A DNA stretch of 36,644 bases from Bacteroidia bacterium (GTDB lineage Bacteria > Bacteroidota > Bacteroidia > Bacteroidales > Prolixibacteraceae): contig JANYJT010000186.1 of NCBI GenBank assembly GCA_025358395.1, positions 1 to 36,644 of the forward strand, in the 5' to 3' direction. Positions 8,547-15,737 of this stretch are shown here, piece after piece. The notes under the pieces are model-generated. The model did not search any database and was not told the origin of the DNA. It saw nothing but the letters and a program-made list of their open reading frames with translations. Position 1 is the first letter of the stretch, and each line of letters opens with the position of its first letter. A program made the translations under genes and the position numbers.

Positions 8547-9273
8547 TTGAAGACACTTAAATTATTGACTCTTTTTCTTTTGTTTGTTGTCTCCGTCTTT
8601 GGATAAAATGCAAAGATGGATGCGTTGGTGACCGGGCTCATGGGAAAAATGACCCTCGAAGAAAAGCTGGGACAGTTAAACCTCTCCTCCGGGAATATGG
8701 GTGCCGTGCTGGGTGGCGGTGGAGGAATGGAAGATCTGATACGAAAAGGTCAAATTGGAGCTACCGGCGATTTCTCACCTGATGAGATAAGAAAAATTCA
8801 GACGGCAGCATAGGAATCTCGCCTAAAGATTCCGGTATTAATTGGAGTCGATGTGATCCATGGTTACAAAACGATATTCCCTATTCCACTGGGTCTGGCA
8901 GCTACCTGGGATCTCGGAATGATTGAAAAAAGTGCACGCATTGCTGCCATAGAAGCCAGTGCCGGTGGTATCTGCTGGACCTATTCCCCTATGGTTGATA
9001 TTGCCCGTGATCCGCGCTGGGGACGAGTAGCAGAAGGTGCCGGCGAAGAAGTTGTCCAAATGTATATTTCTGATCCCGTGGCCACTGTTTCGAGAGCTAT
9101 AAAAGAATTGAAAGGATTCACGAAGATCTCTTTAAATCCTGAAGAATCGAAAGTGGTCTTATTAATCTGGGAATAGTGTTTCGAATCACATGGCCTTGAT
9201 GAAGAACGAACGGAAATTTATCAAACCCAATGAATTGTTCTTAGGCAGTCTATTAATGAGGCAACCATTATAA
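8547..9273 (+). pseudogene. Decayed GH3 beta-glucosidase (BglX-like), start and end kept, middle deleted
   Basis: One frame runs from TTG at 8547 to TAG at 9174. It encodes a signal peptide (LKTLKLLTLFLLFVVSVFG), an in-frame TAA at 8604, then 'MDALVTGLMGKMTLEEKLGQ', a second in-frame TAG at 8811, and 'ESRLKIPVLIGVDVIHGYKT' through 'DIARDPRWGRVAEGAGE'. At about 9040-9050 it jumps directly into the fibronectin-III-like C-terminus, 'EEVVQMYISDPVATVSRAIK'. About 500 residues of a normal 750-residue GH3 protein are missing, including the lysine-histidine motif and the nucleophile aspartate. Both stops fit C-to-T changes (CAA and CAG codons). The last residues appear in another frame (9190-9273, 'MALMKNERKFIKP'), pointing to a terminal frameshift. 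It cannot make an active enzyme. Confidence 0.85.
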
Positions 9274-9308
9274 ATCAGCTGATTTAATCATTTTCTAAAA
9301 ACAATTCC

Positions 9309-9316
9309 TACCTTTA
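9309..9316 (+). promoter_or_regulatory. Possible -7 promoter box of the TonB-receptor operon
   Basis: TACCTTTA matches the Bacteroidota -7 consensus TAnnTTTG at all but the last position and lies about 45 bases before the TTG start at 9361. The -33 element is indistinct (TTTTC near 9291). Weak call. Confidence 0.3.
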
Positions 9317-9360
9317 CCTGAGCTAATCCGGAAGTTATCCTCCTAAAGACAAATCCTGTT

Positions 9361-12096
9361 TTGAAAAAAATTCAAATTACACCTTTTTTCAGGATTGTTG
9401 TTCTTCTAATTTTAATAATCCTTTCGACTAAAACAACACAATCGCAGGAGATTCAGGAGATAAAAATCACCGGAACATTTAATCAGACCCCCCTTGCAGA
9501 TTTTTTCAGCTACCTGGAAGAAGTATGTGGCATCAAAATTTTTTACAAGGAAGAGTGGATAAGATCTTCGGTGGTCAACGGAACGTTCAAAAACATTCCG
9601 ATTACCCTGGTATTGAACCGGATACTTACCGACAAAGAATTAAATTTCAGGTTCTTCGATCAGGATATGGTGTTCGTCTATCCCAAAAGCACGGACGGAA
9701 ACATAGTGGTAGGCCGCAACGAATCGCAATTGATTGTCATAGGTGATCCGCTGAACCAGGTACAAAACAAAAGGGCCAAACTTCAGGGGAAAGTCCTCGA
9801 CGGCAAAACCGGTGATCCGCTACCCGGAGCAGTTGTCTACAATCCTGAAACGAAAACCGGGGTGGTTTCGGATGCGAAAGGAAAATACGCCATCGAGTTG
9901 CCTACCGGAGAGTTGAACCTCAGAATCTCCTTTATGAATTTCGAAAATAAAAACCTCAGGATTCAGCTCATTCAGGATGGAAACGCCGATCTTGAAATAT
10001 TTGAAAAGACCCAACAGATTGAAGAAGTCACGATCATGGGCGACAACAAACGGGCTTCAAAGGCCCAAATGAGCATGATCAGGATGAGTGCGGTTTCCAT
10101 CAAGGAGCTGCCGGTCCTGATGGGAGAAGCCGATTTAATCAAAGGCATGGTGATGATGCCGGGCGTTCAAAGTGTGGGCGAGATGTCGTCCGGGTTCAAT
10201 GTTCGCGGTGGAAATACGGATCAAAACCTCATCCTGGTAAACGGATCCCCCCTCTTTAATACCACCCATCTTTTTGGTTTCTTTTCGATGGTCAACCAGG
10301 ATGCTGTCTCGGATGTGACTTTGTTCAAAGGCGGGATGCCAGCCTCTTTCGGAGAACGAACCTCCTCCGTTATGGAGATTCAACTCAAGGACGGCACCAA
10401 TAAATATCTGAGCATCAATGGTGGCATAGGCCTTATTAACAGCCGCCTTTCTGTCGAAGGGCCCTTCGCGAAAAAAAAGAAAAGTTCATTCATGGTTGGC
10501 GGAAGGAGTACCTACTCTGACTGGCTGCTGCAGAAAACCAAAAACCCTGTATTCATGAACAGCGTTGCGCATTTTTACGACCTGAATGGCACGGCGACAA
10601 TTGAATTAAGTCCGAAGAATCACCTGAAATTAACCGGATACATCAGTTCCGATGTTTTTAATCTCAATACCAGCACGCTCTACCGCTATGCAAATACCCT
10701 CGGTTCGCTCAACTGGAAGCTGAACCTTACCGACAAAATTATCTCACAATTGACGCTGGCCTACTCAAAATACGATCTAAAAGTGGATCAGAAAGACCCT
10801 TATCTGCCGCTGGATGATTATACCCTGAAATCCGGTATCCGGTATGGGAGCCTCAAGTACAACCTGCTCTACTATCCCAATGAGAAACATCATATCAGTG
10901 CCGGATTGCAAGCCATCAGTTACCGGATCAATCCGGGTGAAATTGCTCCCACACAGACCAATTCCAATGTCTTCAAATCCTCGATGCAGAAGGAGCAGTC
11001 GGACGAGGTGGCACTTTTTGCGGATGACAACTTCGATTTGACGGAGAAGATGTCCGTTAGTATCGGATTTCGGTACACCGGCTTTTTCAACTTCGGACCC
11101 GGACTGGTGTACAATTATGCCGATGGAGTTCCGAAAAGTACCCACTCCATCGTGGACTCGACCCTCTTTATATCGGGTGAGGTCATCAAATCTTACCTGG
11201 CACCTGAGCCACGGCTGGCCCTCAAATTTATGCTCCCTAACGGCGGATCACTACGTCTAAACTACCAGCGCACCCACCAGTTTATCAGTCAGATTTCCAA
11301 TACCGCCGTTATATCTCCCGCCGATTACTGGAAATCTGCCGGAACTTATCTCGCTCCCCTGATCAATGACCAGGTCGCTTTTGGCTTCTTCAAGACACCA
11401 GCAAAAGGGAATTTCGAGTTCTCGGCAGAGGCATACTACAAGAAACTTCAGAATCTGCCTGAATACAAAAACGGGGCACTTCTCCTGATGAACACCCATC
11501 TCGAAACCGACTACCTTCCTGCAAGCGGCTACTCTTACGGACTGGAACTGATGGCCAAAAAGAGTACCGGGAAATTGAACGGCTGGATCAGCTATACCTT
11601 TTCACGCACGCTCCAGAAAGCCAATGGACTACTCCCTGAGGAGAAAATCAACAAAGGCGCCTACTATCCTTCCATCTACGACAAGCCGCACGACCTCTCA
11701 GTGGTATCAAATTACCATATCAGCAGGCGATGGCGCTTTTCAGGCAATTTTGTCTTCTCATCAGGCAGGCCCATCACGCTGCCGGAGCAAAAATACCTGC
11801 TCGGAGGAAATCAGGTCGTATATTTCTCGGATAGAAATAGTTACCGGATGCCTCCTTATCACCGGATGGATGTCGCGATCACAATCGATGAAAATCTCAA
11901 GAGAAAACGCTCATGGAAAGGAAGCTGGACCTTCTCGGTTTACAACCTTTATGGTCGCAAAAACCCCTATTCGGTCTTTTACCGAAAGGATGCTTCCCTG
12001 CAAAATCCGGATAAGAATAAGACACAATATGCCATCTATAAATTATCGATCATTGGCGTTCCCGTTCCTTCTGTCACCTACAACTTTAAATTCTGA
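9361..12096 (+). CDS. TonB-dependent outer-membrane receptor with STN domain
   Basis: The product is 911 residues, starting at TTG (9361) directly before a signal peptide (MKKIQITPFFRIVVLLILII); no in-frame ATG is nearby. Domains in order are STN (about 29-110, 'GTFNQTPLADFFSYLEEVCG'), a carboxypeptidase-regulatory-like beta-sandwich (about 138-215, 'LQGKVLDGKTGDPLPGAVVY'), a plug (about 225-345, 'LPVLMGEADLIKGMVMMPGV' and 'GFNVRGGNTDQNLILVNG') and a beta-barrel to the C-terminus. STN domains on TonB-dependent transducers commonly contact anti-sigma factors, but no sigma/anti-sigma pair lies nearby. It overlaps the DUF4249 gene by one base (TGATG), so the two are probably translationally coupled. 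No SusD follows, so it is not a canonical SusC. The ligand is unknown. Confidence 0.92.
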   Translation: MKKIQITPFFRIVVLLILIILSTKTTQSQEIQEIKITGTFNQTPLADFFSYLEEVCGIKIFYKEEWIRSSVVNGTFKNIPITLVLNRILTDKELNFRFFDQDMVFVYPKSTDGNIVVGRNESQLIVIGDPLNQVQNKRAKLQGKVLDGKTGDPLPGAVVYNPETKTGVVSDAKGKYAIELPTGELNLRISFMNFENKNLRIQLIQDGNADLEIFEKTQQIEEVTIMGDNKRASKAQMSMIRMSAVSIKELPVLMGEADLIKGMVMMPGVQSVGEMSSGFNVRGGNTDQNLILVNGSPLFNTTHLFGFFSMVNQDAVSDVTLFKGGMPASFGERTSSVMEIQLKDGTNKYLSINGGIGLINSRLSVEGPFAKKKKSSFMVGGRSTYSDWLLQKTKNPVFMNSVAHFYDLNGTATIELSPKNHLKLTGYISSDVFNLNTSTLYRYANTLGSLNWKLNLTDKIISQLTLAYSKYDLKVDQKDPYLPLDDYTLKSGIRYGSLKYNLLYYPNEKHHISAGLQAISYRINPGEIAPTQTNSNVFKSSMQKEQSDEVALFADDNFDLTEKMSVSIGFRYTGFFNFGPGLVYNYADGVPKSTHSIVDSTLFISGEVIKSYLAPEPRLALKFMLPNGGSLRLNYQRTHQFISQISNTAVISPADYWKSAGTYLAPLINDQVAFGFFKTPAKGNFEFSAEAYYKKLQNLPEYKNGALLLMNTHLETDYLPASGYSYGLELMAKKSTGKLNGWISYTFSRTLQKANGLLPEEKINKGAYYPSIYDKPHDLSVVSNYHISRRWRFSGNFVFSSGRPITLPEQKYLLGGNQVVYFSDRNSYRMPPYHRMDVAITIDENLKRKRSWKGSWTFSVYNLYGRKNPYSVFYRKDASLQNPDKNKTQYAIYKLSIIGVPVPSVTYNFKF

Positions 12097-13145
12097 TGCT
12101 GAGAAAAACGATCTGTATTCTGGTGATTGTAAGCTGCTTCATCTCATGTGAGGAGGTCTATAAACCACCCATGAGAGATGCCGGAGGAGAGCTCGTGGTC
12201 GATGCTTTGATAACCAACGATCTGGCTCAGAGCTATGTTCGTCTTTCCAGGTCAACTGGTTTCTACGATGTAAATGCACCGGAAGCTGTGACAGGAGCTT
12301 CCGTAAAACTGATGGATACCCGAGGCAACAGCTTTCAGGGTACTGAAATCAGTGCGGGAAAATTCACTTTCTCAAAAAGTCCGGTTGCCGGACAGAGCTA
12401 TAAACTGCAAATTTTCCTTGCCGGCGACACCTACGAGTCTGAGATTCTCCCCATGCCTCCTATTCCGACGCTTAGCAATTTTTATACCGGACACATTGAG
12501 AAAAAAGAGTATCAATCCAACAGCAGTGGCGTACCGGTGGCGGTTACGGTAACCGGTCAGGAACTTTATGCCGATGCCCTGGTCACAGCAGCGCTCTCGA
12601 ATTACAGATTTGTTGCCAGGACGATCATGGAATGGGTTTACGTCATTCCAAATACGCCTATGGCACCAACGATGTACGGATGGCAATCACTTTATGATAA
12701 AAGTACTTACAACATTGCCGGAACGAAGAAATTCAGTCAGATCAGCAAAATTGAGAAGCAGCCGCTGATGCTGCTTCCATATAACACCACCAATCTGATT
12801 CAAACAGGTGCCAGTGTAGCAGGCTGGATTTTCATCCTCGATCAATTTGGTACCTCCCGGAGTTCCTTTGATTACCATGAAAAGCTGAACAACCAGTTTT
12901 CTGCCAATGGAAGCCTTTTCGATCCGGTTCAGACCCAGGTGTATGGAAACATCACCTGCAAAACGGATCCAGCCAAGATTGTCTTTGGGTTCTTCGATCT
13001 GGCCTCCTATCAGCAGCATAGATATTTCGTCCAGTTTACGGATTCAAATCCGGCAGGAAGCGCCGTGATCAGGAAGATAAGCAGCTATCCTACGATACCG
13101 GATAATGGTCAGACGATTAATGAGCATCCGGGATGGTGGGAGTGA
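12096..13145 (+). CDS. DUF4249 lipoprotein, partner of the TonB receptor
   Basis: The product is 349 residues with a lipoprotein signal (MLRKTICILVIVSCFISC, lipid-anchor Cys18). The features 'LVVDALITN', 'SYVRLSRSTGFYDVNAPEAV' and 'GASVKLMDTRGN' followed by a second beta-rich half match the DUF4249 family, known mainly as a companion of STN-type TonB-dependent receptors in Bacteroidota. The start overlaps the receptor's stop by one base. By analogy with SusD it may cap the receptor or bind its ligand at the cell surface; that is inference, since the family has no well-established function. The C-terminus ends in 'NEHPGWWE'. Confidence 0.82.
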   Translation: MLRKTICILVIVSCFISCEEVYKPPMRDAGGELVVDALITNDLAQSYVRLSRSTGFYDVNAPEAVTGASVKLMDTRGNSFQGTEISAGKFTFSKSPVAGQSYKLQIFLAGDTYESEILPMPPIPTLSNFYTGHIEKKEYQSNSSGVPVAVTVTGQELYADALVTAALSNYRFVARTIMEWVYVIPNTPMAPTMYGWQSLYDKSTYNIAGTKKFSQISKIEKQPLMLLPYNTTNLIQTGASVAGWIFILDQFGTSRSSFDYHEKLNNQFSANGSLFDPVQTQVYGNITCKTDPAKIVFGFFDLASYQQHRYFVQFTDSNPAGSAVIRKISSYPTIPDNGQTINEHPGWWE

Positions 13146-13256
13146 AAATGAAAAAGGGACTGGGAGACTTAGTGAGGGGAAGAGGGGGCGAGTGGTTGAA
13201 GAAGGAGAGGAAACGCAGTGGAAGATGTGAGGATGGGAAAATGAGATAAGGGGAAA
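13146..13256 (+). repeat. Purine-rich intergenic tract
   Basis: Nearly all of this 111-bp gap is purine on the plus strand, built from degenerate units such as GGGGAAGAGG, GGAGAGGAAA, GGGAAAATGAG and GGGGAAAATGG. It resembles decayed heptamer-type (GGGAARTG-like) intergenic repeats, but no exact periodicity is left. The end of the tract (AAGGGG) may act as a Shine-Dalgarno-like site for the ATG at 13257. Confidence 0.4.
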
Positions 13257-14879
13257 ATGGGAATTATGTATAGAAAATTTTGGACCATATTGATGCTTTT
13301 GGTTGCCCTGGGAGGCAAATCACAGACGAAAGAAGGATTCGCTCTTTTTACCGACCGTGATTTGTACACGAGCGGTGAAAATATTTTGGTAAAAATTTAT
13401 GCCCCATCCGTCGAACCCGCCGGAATTATCAATGTTGATCTTTTCAATCAATACGGTCATCTCATTTCGGCCATATCCCTTGAGATGCTGAACCATCAGG
13501 CCAATGGGTTTATCCATCTTCAGGATACGCTGAGTTCAGGAAATTACATGGTGCGTACAACCTCCAGAATAAGTATCACCCAAACAGTGAAAGAGCTCTT
13601 TATCTCGAACAGGTTCTCGGGAATGTCCGAATCCATTTCAGTTCTGCGGCAGAGCGGCATCATCCCACTAACAGAAAACTTAACTCCGGCGGTTCAATTT
13701 GAGGGTATTGAAAAAGTATATAAACCCGGAGAAAAAGGCCATACAAAAATTCGTTTCCGGGCAGATCTGCTGTCTCAGATTGAAGGAAATCTGATGGTTG
13801 GCATAGCTCCCATAACTCCTGAATACCAAACCTCAACATTTATTACTGAATCAAATCCAAAATATTTCAGGGAGACAGGCAACGAAGGGATCATCATCTC
13901 GGGAACTGTAACGGATTTGCAAACGGAAAAACCCTTCAACAATGCCCTCGTTTATCTTACCATTCCTGATTCGCTTCCACTGTTTAAATACTACACTACC
14001 GGCGAAAATGGCCGTTTCTATTTCCAATTAAACAATATCTACGGAAAAATTCCAGTGGTTCTTCAGTGCGTTGATAAAGAGAAAAAAAGGCTTCTTAAAA
14101 TTACGCTTAGCCCTTCCGACAACCTGACGAATGCGGTGCCATCCGGCGATAGCCGTAATTTTTCTCCCGGGATTAAAAAAAGTGTGGCAAAAAATGTTGA
14201 GTCGCTAAATTTTCGAAAAATATTTGGTTTGCAAGAGCTTAATATTCAAGCTGCGCCTGCCAAAAAAGCTGATCCATATCCATTCTATGGTATACCAACC
14301 AGGGTGGTGCGCCCGAAACAATTTATTGACCTTTTGAATTTTGCAGAGATCTCGCGTGAACTTTTGCCGCAAGTGAAATTCAGAACTTACAACCGAATCC
14401 CAACTTTGCAGCTCTTTAACTTCCAGCGAAACACTTACTTCAATGAACAACCACTTGTTTTGCTTAATGGCATTCCGGTGACAGACCTCAATGTTATCAA
14501 AGAGATGGGGACCCGGGAGATCGACCGCATTGATATTTGTCAGACCGAACGATTCTTCGGAAACCAATGCTTTCAAGGCGTTGTAGCCATCTATTCGACA
14601 AATGTTGATAACTCCAGGTTGCCGGAATCGAACGATCTGATCAAACTCAACTTTGATGCTATTCAACCAAGTGCAATATTGACTACTCCTCCGGAAAATT
14701 CTTCCAAAATTCCGGATCTTCGTCAGGTGTTGCTTTGGAAACCTTCCCTCAAGCCGGAAAATACCATCGAAATGGATTTTCAGTCCTCAGATATCCGGGG
14801 AAATTACAGGATGATTCTTAGAGGGAAGAACTTAAACGGTCAGATTTTTTACAAAGAACAGTTGTTTGAAGTTAAGTAA
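13257..14879 (+). CDS. Secreted macroglobulin (MG2)-like protein with TonB plug-like C-terminal segment
   Basis: The product is 540 residues (537 if the second in-frame ATG at 13266 is used), with a signal peptide ending near 'LGGKSQ'. Residues about 25-120 resemble the MG2 domain of alpha-2-macroglobulins ('FALFTDRDLYTSGENILVKI'). A carboxypeptidase-regulatory-like repeat follows at about 215-260 ('ISGTVTDLQTEKPFNNALVY'). Near the C-terminus, 'QPLVLLNGIPVTDLNVIKEM' and 'REIDRIDICQTERFFGNQCF' look like a TonB plug motif without any barrel. Bacteroidota encode such MG2/plug proteins beside TonB receptors; their role is not established. It follows the DUF4249 gene after a purine-rich gap and is probably in the same unit. 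No thioester motif was seen, so it is not a classical alpha-2-macroglobulin. Confidence 0.65.
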   Translation: MGIMYRKFWTILMLLVALGGKSQTKEGFALFTDRDLYTSGENILVKIYAPSVEPAGIINVDLFNQYGHLISAISLEMLNHQANGFIHLQDTLSSGNYMVRTTSRISITQTVKELFISNRFSGMSESISVLRQSGIIPLTENLTPAVQFEGIEKVYKPGEKGHTKIRFRADLLSQIEGNLMVGIAPITPEYQTSTFITESNPKYFRETGNEGIIISGTVTDLQTEKPFNNALVYLTIPDSLPLFKYYTTGENGRFYFQLNNIYGKIPVVLQCVDKEKKRLLKITLSPSDNLTNAVPSGDSRNFSPGIKKSVAKNVESLNFRKIFGLQELNIQAAPAKKADPYPFYGIPTRVVRPKQFIDLLNFAEISRELLPQVKFRTYNRIPTLQLFNFQRNTYFNEQPLVLLNGIPVTDLNVIKEMGTREIDRIDICQTERFFGNQCFQGVVAIYSTNVDNSRLPESNDLIKLNFDAIQPSAILTTPPENSSKIPDLRQVLLWKPSLKPENTIEMDFQSSDIRGNYRMILRGKNLNGQIFYKEQLFEVK

Positions 14880-14880
14880 C

Positions 14881-15591
14881 ATGAAAAGAAGGATCCCTAT
14901 TATATTGATACTCCTGAATCTGCTGGCAGCCAGCGCCCTATCGGCACAGGAAGTGCTGCCAAAAAATTGGAACAGCGAAAAAATCAAAGGTGCCAGGTTT
15001 ATCCCTTACGCCACCTACCAGGGAAGCCCATTTTGGAGTGATGGCTTCGTGCCCGGATCCATCGAAATGACCGATGGAACAACAATCAGCGGACTACAAT
15101 TGCGTTACAGCTCTTACCAGGATGAGCTAATCTATTACAATACAGATATTTATACACAGATTATTGTAGATAAAGTGAGCATAAAGGGTTTTTCCATGAC
15201 GGATGAAAGAGGAGCCATACATACATTTCGTCAGCAAACCTACGACGGACCGATGCCCGGAAATCGTTTTTTCGAAGTATTGAGCGATGGTGATGTTACA
15301 CTGCTTGTTCATAGAAAAGTGCTCTTGCTGACTTGTTCGATTTACGGGGAAGTTGGAAAAGAGAAGAACATCTCCTACCAGGAAGCCTATAATTACTTCA
15401 TGTTCAGCAAAAAGAAAGGCTACAAGCTGATCAAAATATCAAAGAATTCACTCCAATCTATTTTCGATTCGTCTGATCAAAAAATGGCCAAAAAGATACT
15501 TCGAAAAAATAATGTTACTATCAGGGATGAAAATAGCTTTGTAAAGGCATGGAACATCCTGAAAGAAAACAAGTTAACTGTTCACTTTTGA
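14881..15591 (+). CDS. Periplasmic protein of unknown function
   Basis: The product is 236 residues starting at 14881, one base after the preceding stop. This start places the signal peptide (MKRRIPIILILLNLLAASAL, then SAQ) at the N-terminus; the in-frame ATG at 14866 would overlap the previous gene. The mature part is beta-rich to about residue 160 ('ARFIPYATYQGSPFWSDGFV', 'GSIEMTDGTTISGLQLRYSS') and ends in a basic, helical tail ('KKKGYKLIKISKNSLQSIF'). No catalytic motif is visible. I recognise a loose resemblance to unannotated Bacteroidota periplasmic proteins but cannot name the family. The tight spacing makes it the last gene of the receptor/DUF4249/MG2 unit. Confidence 0.75.
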   Translation: MKRRIPIILILLNLLAASALSAQEVLPKNWNSEKIKGARFIPYATYQGSPFWSDGFVPGSIEMTDGTTISGLQLRYSSYQDELIYYNTDIYTQIIVDKVSIKGFSMTDERGAIHTFRQQTYDGPMPGNRFFEVLSDGDVTLLVHRKVLLLTCSIYGEVGKEKNISYQEAYNYFMFSKKKGYKLIKISKNSLQSIFDSSDQKMAKKILRKNNVTIRDENSFVKAWNILKENKLTVHF

Positions 15592-15737
15592 ATTGAGATC
15601 CTTTATAAACATATTCCTTTGGGATGGCTATATGAAATTTTTCTGTTATATTCGGAAACTTATGTGAAGAATTGCCATTCCCTCAGGATCAGGCCTGCTG
15701 TCTGTTGATTTTAAATAGTCATTTAAAGAGTGATACA

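Noticed and set aside
8616..8813. Possible small gene of 65 codons
   Set aside because: It continues in the same frame on both sides into GH3 sequence and is part of the GH3 pseudogene.
11624..12151. 175-codon plus-strand ORF across the end of the TonB receptor
   Set aside because: It is an out-of-frame reading of the receptor's barrel and the DUF4249 start; both real genes have clear domain evidence.
9361..13145. SusC/SusD polysaccharide utilisation pair
   Set aside because: The lipoprotein is DUF4249-like, not SusD, and the receptor has an STN domain rather than typical SusC features.
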